From: Erysipelotrichaceae bacterium
GTDB lineage: Bacteria; Bacillota_I; Bacilli_A; Erysipelotrichales; Erysipelotrichaceae
Assembly: GCA_030694975.1 (NCBI GenBank)
Contig: JAUYTU010000022.1
Span: forward strand, 62,001-126,000
Direction: 5' to 3'
Length of the DNA stretch: 64,000 bases
The notes beneath the pieces were generated by a model, which searched no databases, had not been told where the DNA came from, and saw only the letters and a list, made by a program, of their open reading frames with translations. Position 1 is the stretch's first letter; each line of letters opens with the position of its first letter. This document shows, piece by piece, positions 44,722 to 53,800 of the stretch. The position numbers were made by a program, and so were the translations under genes.

Positions 44722-45042
44722 ATGATGAATCATAAAGAAAAAGAATTTTTAAAGACTGAAATCACTGTCAAAACGGCTCACATTAAAAACTTGGGAAACT
44801 GGTTGCGTAACAGCATTTTGCTTTTACTCATATCCGGTACGTTGGGTTTTTGGGGATTATCGGGGATTCAAGATCGTTTTTTACCCGATATAACCGGTCC
44901 TGGACGGGTTGCTGTGGGGTGGATAGGTTCCATCATCGCAGTGCTGACGTTCATATTTGGAATTTTGGTATTTGTTGCCATTCAAAACGGACGTAAGCAC
45001 GTTTTACAATTGATAAATACGTTAAAAGGAGTCAAGAAATGA
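44722..45042 (+). CDS. Unknown two-TM protein
   Basis: About 106 residues with two membrane helices (about 25-47 and 72-92), polar N-terminus rich in Lys and Glu. AAAGGG precedes ATG 44722; ATG 44725 or GTG 44716 are alternatives. It overlaps the next SIS gene by 4 bases (ATGA). No family recognised. Confidence 0.6.
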   Translation: MMNHKEKEFLKTEITVKTAHIKNLGNWLRNSILLLLISGTLGFWGLSGIQDRFLPDITGPGRVAVGWIGSIIAVLTFIFGILVFVAIQNGRKHVLQLINTLKGVKK

Positions 45043-46121
45043 ATCATGAAATTGAGAAAATGGCGAGTTTCCTTGAAATCACACCAAGAAAAATTGACGA
45101 ACTGTTGGATCGTTTTGATCAAATATTAAGTTTATTCAAAAATGTCGAATATAAAAAGAGATCAAATCTGTATTTGATCGGGAATGGTTCATCTGGAGAA
45201 GGAGCGCGTATTGCTTCGTTTTTAGCGTTGGATCTTTTCGGCAAAGTTCCTTATTGCATTACTCCCTATCAATTTACCCATTATTCGTACGTTGCTCTAA
45301 CAGACAAAGATATCGTTATCGCGATTTCGCAAACCGGAACTAGTCATGAAGTTGTGGAAAGTCTGCGACTGGCGAAAAAAGCCGGAGCAACGACGATTGC
45401 CATAACGACGATTGCGCATGCTCCAGTAGCTGAAGTTGCGGATATTCCAGTCGTTTTGCCGGAATGTAAGGAAAACGTAGATTATAAAGTTGTTGGTGTT
45501 TTAGGACAATTGTATGGTCTTTGGATGGTCATCCTCGGAATTGGTTTGGCGAATGAGTTTATTAATCAAAAACAAGCTGAAAGCTTCTTGTTGGAATTCA
45601 GAGATTTGAATAAGCTTTACAAAGGGATTGCGGATGCAGCGCAACAGTGGACGATAAACAATATTGACTTTCTTGAACAGTTCTCAAAGTTGACTGTTTT
45701 GGGAAGCGGTCCGCTAACTGAAACTGCCATGGAGTTGGCAATCAAGTCCATTGAAGTTCAAAATCGTTTCTCGATGGCTGTAGATACAGAAGAGTATTTG
45801 CATGGAATATGCGCTGCCGACCCTACCGGGAATCTGGTTATTATGTTGGCGGATGTCGACACGGCTGCTTACAGTAAAAAAGTGTATCATTCCATCAAGG
45901 AGTTTGGTCAGCCGGTCGTGTATTTCGGTCATGACGCTCCCGAAGGTCAGTTGTCGGTGAAGTTGCTTGATTCCAAATACTTCTCAACCGCACTTTTCTT
46001 CCCGTTGGTCCATGGATTCATTGTCGCTTGGGCAAAAGCCAAGGATTATGGAGCTGATGGCGCGAAGGTATTTGAATTTTATCAAAATAAACTGAAAGTA
46101 CGTGAAGATATGAAGAAGTAG
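45039..46121 (+). CDS. Double-SIS sugar isomerase/deaminase (GlmS C-terminal / AgaS / FrlB-like)
   Basis: 360 residues with two SIS domains: YLIGNGSSGEGARIASF, IAISQTGTSHEVVES, TTIAHAPVAE, then VLGSGPLTETAMELAI and VDTEEYLHGICAA. This resembles the isomerase half of GlmS and AgaS/FrlB-type amino-sugar phosphate deaminase/deglycase enzymes. It could supply the NagB-like step missing from the island. Linked by four-base overlap to the preceding TM gene. Confidence 0.85.
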   Translation: MNHEIEKMASFLEITPRKIDELLDRFDQILSLFKNVEYKKRSNLYLIGNGSSGEGARIASFLALDLFGKVPYCITPYQFTHYSYVALTDKDIVIAISQTGTSHEVVESLRLAKKAGATTIAITTIAHAPVAEVADIPVVLPECKENVDYKVVGVLGQLYGLWMVILGIGLANEFINQKQAESFLLEFRDLNKLYKGIADAAQQWTINNIDFLEQFSKLTVLGSGPLTETAMELAIKSIEVQNRFSMAVDTEEYLHGICAADPTGNLVIMLADVDTAAYSKKVYHSIKEFGQPVVYFGHDAPEGQLSVKLLDSKYFSTALFFPLVHGFIVAWAKAKDYGADGAKVFEFYQNKLKVREDMKK

Positions 46122-46140
46122 CCGTTTGGCTACTTCTTTT
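46113..46140. terminator. Bidirectional terminator
   Basis: Perfect 11-base stem AAGAAGTAGCC (46113-46123) / GGCTACTTCTT (46128-46138) then TTTT, between the converging SIS and glycosyltransferase genes. Confidence 0.92.
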
Positions 46141-46999
46141 TCATTCGTTCGATTAACTGATCAATCAAGGTTTTTCGCTCTACAACGATTTCCTCCGCAA
46201 TAAACTCATAAGGCGGTTTGTAGAGTGGCTGATAATTACTTAGCAGTTGCGCATAGTCGACTCGCTCAATGTCTGAGTCGATGGTTTTAAACATGATCTC
46301 ATCGACAACATTTATATTTTTGCGAGGCTGTGAAGATGCGAACTGCTTCCACATCGTTTGAATGACAAATGTCTCTGGAAACCAAGATAGCAAGAAGTGT
46401 TGTGAAGCAAAGGCGAATTTCTCACCAAATATCTTCGTGGTTTCATAGTTCAAACAATACCAAGGATCACCAACATATACGGTAAAATCAAGTTTTCGTT
46501 TAACACCGAGAGCCCGCCAAATTTTCGAAAGGAAAAAGTTTCGTTTACGATATCCTTCACTTGCCGCAAACTGCATGGCGTTAGTGCCGGTGTAATATCG
46601 TTCGACCGTTGCTTTTATCGTTGGATCGGTTGTATCGCCGGTGATAGTAAACAGGTTATTGGGAAGATGGGGTGTTAACATATCAAGGATTTCCTGTCTG
46701 GATACGATGGGCAATGTGAATTCGGTGATATTGATGCAATAATCAAATTCAAAATTATCCACGGCTTCTTTCATTTGATATAACCAACTGCGAATGGAGG
46801 AAAGATCTCCTAAACTGAAAAAGTTAGTGGTCGTACTCACTCGTACATTGGGATTTCTGGCAAAGACAAACGTTGCTTCATCCCGCCAGCCATTATCATT
46901 GACGCTCAAGACGACGTAGTCTTCTTTACCCAGTGCATCGGCTAGTTGAAGTGTTTTCTCAAAGTCATCACGACCTTGTAATAAGTAACAGATTTTCAT
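46130..46999 (-). CDS. Core-2/I-branching-type N-acetylglucosaminyltransferase family protein
   Basis: 289 residues: KICYLLQGRDDFEKTLQLA start, ITEFTLPIVSRQEIL, and KLDFTVYVGDPWYCLNYETTK, with the WYCLNYETT region being the family's SxWxxL-type acceptor block (identification by general layout). Such bacterial homologues add GlcNAc or xylose branches to surface glycans. AGGGTGAAATA precedes the chosen ATG. Monocistronic. Confidence 0.7.
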   Translation of the reverse strand: MKICYLLQGRDDFEKTLQLADALGKEDYVVLSVNDNGWRDEATFVFARNPNVRVSTTTNFFSLGDLSSIRSWLYQMKEAVDNFEFDYCINITEFTLPIVSRQEILDMLTPHLPNNLFTITGDTTDPTIKATVERYYTGTNAMQFAASEGYRKRNFFLSKIWRALGVKRKLDFTVYVGDPWYCLNYETTKIFGEKFAFASQHFLLSWFPETFVIQTMWKQFASSQPRKNINVVDEIMFKTIDSDIERVDYAQLLSNYQPLYKPPYEFIAEEIVVERKTLIDQLIERMKKK

Positions 47000-47113
47000 T
47001 ATTTCACCCTCGATATGTATCATATTATACCATATTGAACGGCTGATTTAACGGTTTTGTCGGTGATGTTGTTACTTTTTGATAAGTTTTGCGAGTAGTT
47101 GCTAACTATTTTG

Positions 47114-47644
47114 CTATAGTGCTTTACCCAGTTCCAATCGAACTTCTCTTCTTTCAATGTCCTCATTGGAATAGCATGTCGCATCACATCCGACAAACTG
47201 ATATCCGCAGTGACGATAGAAGGATATGGCAATTAGGTTACAGCTCTGCGTTTCTAGAATCAGGGCTCTTGCTCCAACGTTCTTCGCATAGTCTTCCGCA
47301 TGATTCATTAGCAGTTTTCCAATTCCCATATTTCTAAATCCTTTGATTACCAATAACTGAGCGATGCGAATTCGATTGTTATACATTTCATGATTGACCA
47401 CAACATATCCGACGATTTGATCGTTGAGTTTTGCGGCGAAACTTTTGGGATGGTCCAAATAGGATGGAACAAGTATGTCGATAAATATTTTTTCTATTTC
47501 ACAATCAAATTCTTCATAGATAAACTCAATACCAAAGGAGTTTTCATCATGACAAAGATAGGCCCGATAATGACCTTTGGTTACATAGTCAAAGACGATT
47601 TGCGTCGTGTTATACTCTGAGGAGAGTTCCGTTATCGTTATCAT
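47114..47644 (-). CDS. GNAT-family N-acetyltransferase
   Basis: 176 residues with the acetyl-CoA motif IRIAQLLVIKGFRNMGIGKLLM (written here as NMGIGKLLM) and LETQSCNLIAISFYRHCGYQFVG. Substrate unknown. Starts 14 bases downstream of the 5'-nucleotidase stop; likely cotranscribed with it. Confidence 0.88.
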   Translation of the reverse strand: MITITELSSEYNTTQIVFDYVTKGHYRAYLCHDENSFGIEFIYEEFDCEIEKIFIDILVPSYLDHPKSFAAKLNDQIVGYVVVNHEMYNNRIRIAQLLVIKGFRNMGIGKLLMNHAEDYAKNVGARALILETQSCNLIAISFYRHCGYQFVGCDATCYSNEDIERREVRLELGKAL

Positions 47645-47660
47645 ATCAATTTAACTCGTT

Positions 47661-49109
47661 TTATACAGGGATGTATGTGCCGCGTAACTCTGCACGTAAA
47701 GACTTATGTGTTGCTAAATAAGTCTGCATCGCCTCGATGGCATGCATCTTCATAACGCTTCTGTTGCTTCCGAATTTTTGCGGGACGCCTTGATCCGTTA
47801 CAAAGGCCGCATGGTAAATGCGCTGTGGATCTACAGGTTCATTGGCGACGAATAGTTGTTGGATGCGTTGCCCAGCCGGATTTTCGAATTTCAGATAAAC
47901 CGTGAGTCCGAGTCCTCTTTTAATATATCCGCCCATTTGATCATAGGGATCTGCAGCAAACGTACGTTCCAGATTATCTTCCAGCATTTTTACTAACTCA
48001 TAACCCGAGATGTCGACTTTGCCGATCGGTGGGTTCATGGGAATGATATTGTAAAGATCGTTCATGGTAATCGGTCCGGGAATCACGGGTGCTCCATATC
48101 GCCAGCCATTGGAAAAGGCGAGTTCAGCACCTGAGGCTTCCAGGATGGCTTGTAATAGAAAATTGTCCATGGTCGATTCCAGCATGGTGTAACGATTCAG
48201 CGCTGTCTCAGTTTCACCGACGACGGTGTCAAGCTCTTCTTTGAATGGTTCAAGTTCGCGTTCAATGATTTCTGTTATTTCAGGGTCTGGAAGGATACTT
48301 GACTCAACTTCAATTAATTCAAATGTATAATTTGAGATTTTCTTGTCGTTTATTTCTAAGTCGATTCGACCAAGAAATGAACCGTGGCAACCGGATTGTA
48401 TAATAAGCGTTTTTCCTTGAAGGATCGGTTGGACGGTACGGTTATGTGTATGTCCACTCAGACAAAGATCGATGCCATCCACTTCTGACATCATTTTCAT
48501 GTCTTGGGGAAATCCAAGATGGGAGATAAGAATAATCAAATCAACGTATTCAACATTTTTTAGAGTGTTTATGACTTCGGGAAGTTCGTCTTTTCCTAAT
48601 GTAAAACGAACGCCTTCACTGAATGAAGGGGGCATGGTCGTATCCACAATATTAGATGCAATACCTATTATTCCAACTCGAATTTTACCAATCGTTTTTA
48701 CTAAATAAGGCGAAAATATTAGCTTGTTGGTCTTTTTGTCGAAGATATTGATAGCCAAGACCGGGAAATTTAGTTCTTCTGCCCGTTTCTTGAATACGGA
48801 TGGCCCATAGGCAAACTCCCAATGGGAGGACATGGCATCCAATCCCAAGGCGTTCACGACTGGAATCATGGCAGATCCAAGCGTTTTAATAGCGGGATAA
48901 GTACCGTTGAGTGTATCGCCGTTGTCACAAAACAGAACATGTCCATTGTTTGACTCGCGTATTTGTTTAACCAGGGTGGCAATGCGGGCGTAGCCGCCAA
49001 CCTGACGATATTCGGCTCCATCGGCTTTCCAAAACAATTCCTGATGCAAATTGAAATAGGCATGACTGTCATTCATTTGAATGACGGTTATCTTCGTATT
49101 ATTCTCCAT
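47661..49109 (-). CDS. Cytoplasmic 5'-nucleotidase/metallophosphatase (YunD-like)
   Basis: 482 residues: metallophosphatase domain with QMNDSHAYF, DNGDTLNGTYPAIKTLG, SHLGFP and SGHTHNRT, then a nucleotidase C-terminal domain (FSNGWRYGAPV, GPITMNDLYNIIPMNPP). No signal peptide is present, unlike UshA, so it acts inside the cell. TGGAGAAAAA precedes the ATG. It probably hydrolyses nucleotides or sugar nucleotides. Confidence 0.88.
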   Translation of the reverse strand: MENNTKITVIQMNDSHAYFNLHQELFWKADGAEYRQVGGYARIATLVKQIRESNNGHVLFCDNGDTLNGTYPAIKTLGSAMIPVVNALGLDAMSSHWEFAYGPSVFKKRAEELNFPVLAINIFDKKTNKLIFSPYLVKTIGKIRVGIIGIASNIVDTTMPPSFSEGVRFTLGKDELPEVINTLKNVEYVDLIILISHLGFPQDMKMMSEVDGIDLCLSGHTHNRTVQPILQGKTLIIQSGCHGSFLGRIDLEINDKKISNYTFELIEVESSILPDPEITEIIERELEPFKEELDTVVGETETALNRYTMLESTMDNFLLQAILEASGAELAFSNGWRYGAPVIPGPITMNDLYNIIPMNPPIGKVDISGYELVKMLEDNLERTFAADPYDQMGGYIKRGLGLTVYLKFENPAGQRIQQLFVANEPVDPQRIYHAAFVTDQGVPQKFGSNRSVMKMHAIEAMQTYLATHKSLRAELRGTYIPV

Positions 49110-49363
49110 TTTTTCTCCATGGTTTGTTTAAAACCTGTTTTTAAGTAAGTGAAAAGTGTTGATTAACATATTAATCAACTTTTTGATGTCCATCCAATAC
49201 CAAAGAAAAATTATTCACGACGAGGTGATTGATTTTGAGTGACATTTAATCTCCTGATGTAAAATGTTATTTTAATTTATTTACACATTATCCTACATAT
49301 AACCCTATTTCAATAATAGCAAGGGAATATGATTGATGTGTGAAATTTGAAAGAAACTCTATT

Positions 49364-51496
49364 TTAATCGATCGTAACCTTGTTCTTTCCGGTTCTCTTA
49401 CTTATATACATCAGTTGATCTGCTCGTGTAACGATACTTTCGGGATCATCGCTATCAACAACGAGCGTAGCACCGATGGAAATTGTGATATTCAAATCTT
49501 GATCAGAAAGTCGCAGGCTAGAAGAGGCTACAAGTGTCCTGGTTTTTTCGGCAGCAATCACTAATTCATCGATGCTAACGTCAGAGAATATAATCAAAAA
49601 CTCTTCACCACCCCAGCGGCCTACAAAGTCACTTTTTCTTAAATTCTGTTGTATTGTGCTTACCAATATCTTTATTATGGAATCACCTACATCGTGTCCG
49701 TAACTGTCATTGATTCGCTTGAAGTTATCAATATCGATAAACGCAACTCCAAAACTCTTTCCAATCAGTCTGAACTCTCTTATTTTTGATTCAATAATTG
49801 ATGTCAGATATCTTCGATTGGATATACCCGTTAGTGGATCTTCATAGGATTCTCTTAATACTCTATTGAGATTATCTCTTAAGGATAATTCATCCTTGTT
49901 CTCAGTGAAAAATTCGAGAGCCCCAATTAACTTGTTTTGGCTGTTGAATAAGGGGCTTGTTCGAACTTTGACTGGAACTCTATATCCATCTTTGTGTTGT
50001 AAGAACACGAATGCTTCACGATCCAGACCATCTTCGATTGTTTCTCTCAGTGGACATCCTCCAAAGCAAAGTGCTACACCATTCTCATCAACATGATTCA
50101 ATAAATTATCAAAACAATAGTGCTTCCTCACGTCACTTGCTGAATATCCTGTAATCGCTTCGGCTCCTTTGTTCCAATACATGATTCTTCTGTTAATATC
50201 TACTTTATAAACGCCTTCAAACAAGTTTCTGGTTAAAGAATCACCCTCAAGAAATTCATTTTCAGATATTGCTTCGTTACGAAAGACTGACTCAATATCT
50301 TCAACGATTTTCCTATCAAGTTTACCGTCTTCAGCCATCTCCTTTAAAATAACGATTGCCTCATCATGACACATTGAGTTTCTGTAAGGTCGTGTCTCAC
50401 GAAGTGCCTGGTATATGTCCATGCAAGTTAATAACCGAGAGTAAAAGTCCAGATTCTCTTCCGTAAGCTGACGTGGATATCCACTACCATCAAGTTTTTC
50501 ATGATGATTCAGTATCCATAACGATATATCCTCAAATCCAGTTATATTCATTAGACAGTTTCTTGCAATGTTGGGGTGTTTTTTGATTACTGCAAATTCT
50601 TCTTGTGTTAGTGGCCCGGGTTTATCTAGAATTTTTTTACTTATTGATAGCTTTCCAAGATCATGAAGGTCCGAAGCTATGATCAGTTTCATTGTTAAAT
50701 CTTCATCAAACTTATAATATCTAGCCATCAATGAAATTCTTTCGGACAATCCACTTGAGTGGTCCTGAGTAAAAACGGATACAGCATCAATTATATTTGA
50801 GAATACCCGGGTGATTTCTCTTAGTTGTTTATAAGATATTTTACAATAGAAATTAGGAACAACTTTCTTAAGTTGGTCGTCAATGTGTTCGCTATCTATG
50901 GATTCCCAAAAATCGTCTTTGAGTGATACCTTCTGAAAGGCTTCAACAACGGCGGGTGAAAAAATCGTTCCGACTGCACTTTTAGCATAATCACGTATTT
51001 TCTCACGATTCATCCGATTTAAATCAAAATTCAGGTCTAAACTATCAGCAAAATGTATTATTTGTGAGTACAAGGGGATATTTGCTCCGGATAATCCAAA
51101 AAACCCAGTTCCATCATAGTTTTCATGATGAAAGAGGATAGAGTTCTTCACAACAGTCAAAAACGGAAAGTGTTTTATGTTTTCTTCACCGATTTTGCAA
51201 TGAACTTTTCCTTTTTCTACTAGATTTAATTTTTGCTTCATTGAGTCATTCTTGTTGGATTCGAGAATACTCATGGTAGCGCCGTTATCATGCAGTAGTG
51301 CCAATGCGGCAAGATCAAAAATCTGTTCGTCGCTCATCTTCAACTCAATTCCCAGAACACAAGCAATATAGGCAATCCTCATCGAGTGTTTTGTTGGCAC
51401 TCCAAAAATCTCAGTTTCAATAACATCCAATGAACTGGAGATTGAGTACAAGAACTCGTTTAAGTTGATATCTAAGTTACTCATGTTATAACTCAT
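49364..51496 (-). CDS. Dual HD-GYP / PAS / GGDEF cyclic-di-GMP protein
   Basis: 710 residues: two HD-GYP-type domains (HHENYDGTGFFG near residue 140; HDLGKL and HHEKLDGSGYP near 310-365), a PAS domain with CFGGCPL (420-540), and a C-terminal GGDEF domain with GGEEF at 629-633 preceded by RKSD, an I-site RxxD. So it could both make and break c-di-GMP. Start chosen at the ATG with TGGAGGCAC upstream; 25 further codons upstream have no ribosome site. No signal peptide or TM segments. Confidence 0.9.
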   Translation of the reverse strand: MSYNMSNLDINLNEFLYSISSSLDVIETEIFGVPTKHSMRIAYIACVLGIELKMSDEQIFDLAALALLHDNGATMSILESNKNDSMKQKLNLVEKGKVHCKIGEENIKHFPFLTVVKNSILFHHENYDGTGFFGLSGANIPLYSQIIHFADSLDLNFDLNRMNREKIRDYAKSAVGTIFSPAVVEAFQKVSLKDDFWESIDSEHIDDQLKKVVPNFYCKISYKQLREITRVFSNIIDAVSVFTQDHSSGLSERISLMARYYKFDEDLTMKLIIASDLHDLGKLSISKKILDKPGPLTQEEFAVIKKHPNIARNCLMNITGFEDISLWILNHHEKLDGSGYPRQLTEENLDFYSRLLTCMDIYQALRETRPYRNSMCHDEAIVILKEMAEDGKLDRKIVEDIESVFRNEAISENEFLEGDSLTRNLFEGVYKVDINRRIMYWNKGAEAITGYSASDVRKHYCFDNLLNHVDENGVALCFGGCPLRETIEDGLDREAFVFLQHKDGYRVPVKVRTSPLFNSQNKLIGALEFFTENKDELSLRDNLNRVLRESYEDPLTGISNRRYLTSIIESKIREFRLIGKSFGVAFIDIDNFKRINDSYGHDVGDSIIKILVSTIQQNLRKSDFVGRWGGEEFLIIFSDVSIDELVIAAEKTRTLVASSSLRLSDQDLNITISIGATLVVDSDDPESIVTRADQLMYISKRTGKNKVTID

Positions 51497-51784
51497 AGTG
51501 CCTCCATTAGCTACATTTGGATAAAAGTAAGTTTTGACATTAATCTGCCTAGTATTGTTGATTTGAACCAATGATTCATCTGTATGATTCTCAGAATAAT
51601 GCGAATATTTTTAATATTCTATCACAAATCTGTTTAACTGACTAATGATTTTTGAGTGATTTCATTTTACGCATCTACAACTGTTGGTCTATATATATTT
51701 TAATGTTATAAACGTCAAATTTGTCGGTATTCTGTTACTTTTTGATAACTTTTGTTATATAATAATCGCAAGGAGATTGATCAC

Positions 51785-52558
51785 ATGTTAGCTAGCGAAA
51801 GGTTGATTTATATTATTAATCGGTTGGATGAACACCCGGCCGTGTCGATTCGGCAATTATCGAAGGAGTTGGGGGTTTCGGAAGCTACAGTTCGCCGGGA
51901 TTTGGATGAGTTGGAGAGGCAGGGACGTCTGAAAAGACAACATGGTGGTGCAGTTTTGAACAGTGTTGTTCATACACTAACTCAGATTTCGGACTATCCG
52001 ATGAATCTGCGCAGCACGATTAATTGCGATAAGAAAAAATTGGTTTGTGATATGGCTTCGGTTTTAGTTGAAGATGATATGTGTATTTATGTGGATGGAG
52101 GGTCGACGACGGCTTTTATTATCCCGCATTTGATGAAAAAACGCGTTCATATCGTTACACCCAACATGATGGCTATCAAGAAAATGAAGCCTTTTGCCGG
52201 AACGGTGCATATGATCGGCGGTACCTATGATATTTATCATGAAACCGTTGTGGGAAGTCTGGCAACTTCCGAAGCCGGAAACTTTCGCTATGATTTGGCG
52301 TTTATCGGTGCATCCGGACTAGATCCTGTAACCAAAGAATGTTACTCCGCATCGTTGGAAGTTGCGGCTCAAAAACAAGCAGTCATGAAACATTCGATCA
52401 CCAATATCTTATTGGTTGATTCAGGTAAATTTGAGAAGCGCGGTTTCTGTCTTTTTGCGATGACAGATGAATTTGATATCGTATACACCGATGAAATCCC
52501 GGAAGAATGCAATATTGAGAATTTAGCAGGTGTTGAGAAGAATCATGAGAAAGCCTAG
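51785..52558 (+). CDS. DeoR/GlpR-family sugar regulator
   Basis: 257 residues: DeoR helix-turn-helix SIRQLSKELGVSEATVRRDLDELERQG, QHGGAV, and the DeoRC effector domain with YVDGGSTTAF, FIGASGLDP and LLVDSGKF. These respond to phosphosugars. AAGGAGA precedes the chosen ATG. It stands alone with its own terminator; whether it regulates the nearby sugar cluster is unknown. Confidence 0.92.
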   Translation: MLASERLIYIINRLDEHPAVSIRQLSKELGVSEATVRRDLDELERQGRLKRQHGGAVLNSVVHTLTQISDYPMNLRSTINCDKKKLVCDMASVLVEDDMCIYVDGGSTTAFIIPHLMKKRVHIVTPNMMAIKKMKPFAGTVHMIGGTYDIYHETVVGSLATSEAGNFRYDLAFIGASGLDPVTKECYSASLEVAAQKQAVMKHSITNILLVDSGKFEKRGFCLFAMTDEFDIVYTDEIPEECNIENLAGVEKNHEKA

Positions 52559-52581
52559 CCAAGAAAAGTAAACCCAAAGAA

Positions 52582-52610
52582 AAAATGCCAAGCGATTGGC
52601 ATTTTATTTT
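52582..52610. terminator. Bidirectional terminator
   Basis: AAAATGCCAA (52582-52591) / TTGGCATTTT (52596-52605), A- and T-rich flanks, between the converging DeoR and Fic genes. Confidence 0.9.
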
Positions 52611-53656
52611 CCTGTTAGTTCAAACAGTCGCAGATTTTTGTAGATGACTTCTATTCCTATCTTTTCAGACTTAAGAATCCCAATTTTCTCAAGAGATTTA
52701 AGGTATGTTGTTGCAGTATTTCTTGAGACACTCAGTTCCTTTGCGAAATATTCATTTTTAGTGTAGAATTCGTAATAAATCGCTTCAACAAGCTCTCTTG
52801 AATATATCTTGGGAAGTTCTTTCTTAATCAAATCAGTAGTTACTTCAAAAGATTTAAGGACTTCCTCTACAAATTGCATCGTTTCAACCGAGGTTACATT
52901 TACTGCATCCAGCATAAACAAAATGAACTTGGTTACAGCTTCCGTGGATTCACCAGCTTCCTTAAGCAGATCGTAATAAACTTCTTTATTATTAATAATA
53001 TACCTACTTAAATATAGAATAGGTACTTCTAGCTTTTTAGTGAGAAACAAGTACATTAAGTTGAGCACACGTCCTACTCTTCCGTTGCCATCATAAAAAG
53101 GATGGATCATTTCAAATTGCATGTGTATAACTGCCATTCTGATGAGTGGGTCAATATCGTCTTCGTGATTATTGATATATTCCTCAAGATTGGCTAAAAA
53201 ATCTCTGACTTCCTTTTCAGTTTGGGGAGGTGTATGGATGATTTCCTTTGTTTTGCTGTTCATAATTACTGTCCCCAAAGTCTTGCGAATGCTGCCACGT
53301 TCGGGTTCAATGATGTGATGAATCTGCGCAATCATATTTGTAGATATAAAACCACTCGATTCGACGAGTCGACGGCCTTCGATTATTGATTTCCGATAGT
53401 TGAGAACTTCCTTAGCACTTGGATACATTGTATCTTTTAATGTAAGTTCTTTATATAAGTCGTCAAATGTAGTAATAATATTTTCAATTTCAGATGATTC
53501 TTTCGCCTCAATAAGAGTAATAGCATTCAAAATAATACGCGGATTCGGCAATCGATTCAATGTTGCACGCAGTTGTGCTAAGTTAGCATTTGCGATGATC
53601 GCTGACTTAAGAATTTCTTTTGTTTCAATATCGATATCTATGGGTAACTTATACAT
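52604..53656 (-). CDS. Fic-family protein with C-terminal winged helix
   Basis: 350 residues: N-terminal inhibitory helix (SSEIEN, matching [ST]xxxE[GN]), a central FIC motif HPFYDGNGRVGRVLN with all catalytic residues, and a C-terminal winged helix (KELSVSRNTATTYLKSLEKIG). Fic proteins AMPylate targets; class II members autoinhibit. The C-terminal DNA-binding fold with a palindromic site array directly upstream suggests autoregulation. GGAGG before this ATG decides the start. Confidence 0.92.
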   Translation of the reverse strand: MYKLPIDIDIETKEILKSAIIANANLAQLRATLNRLPNPRIILNAITLIEAKESSEIENIITTFDDLYKELTLKDTMYPSAKEVLNYRKSIIEGRRLVESSGFISTNMIAQIHHIIEPERGSIRKTLGTVIMNSKTKEIIHTPPQTEKEVRDFLANLEEYINNHEDDIDPLIRMAVIHMQFEMIHPFYDGNGRVGRVLNLMYLFLTKKLEVPILYLSRYIINNKEVYYDLLKEAGESTEAVTKFILFMLDAVNVTSVETMQFVEEVLKSFEVTTDLIKKELPKIYSRELVEAIYYEFYTKNEYFAKELSVSRNTATTYLKSLEKIGILKSEKIGIEVIYKNLRLFELTGK

Positions 53657-53694
53657 TTGCAATACCTCCACTCCATGCACAATTTGCATAAAAA

Positions 53695-53785
53695 TTTGGG
53701 CACGATTCTTCAACGTGCCCAAATTATATCATTTTTTGGGCACGTTACGCAATACATGCCCAAAATATATTGAATTTTGGGCGTG
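53695..53785. promoter_or_regulatory. Array of palindromic half-sites upstream of fic
   Basis: Half-sites TTTGGGCACG at 53695 and 53735, their inverses CGTGCCCAAA at 53714 and CATGCCCAAA at 53755, and a fifth TTTGGGCGTG at 53776. Same-strand copies are 40 and 41 bases apart (about four helical turns). Likely operators; the array covers the Fic promoter region between fic and the downstream aldo/keto reductase. Confidence 0.75.
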
Positions 53786-53800
53786 TTATCTCTCTATTGC

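Noticed and set aside
53695-53785. Short CRISPR array
   Set aside because: Half-sites alternate in orientation, units are only 10 bases and no cas genes occur; this is an operator-like array.
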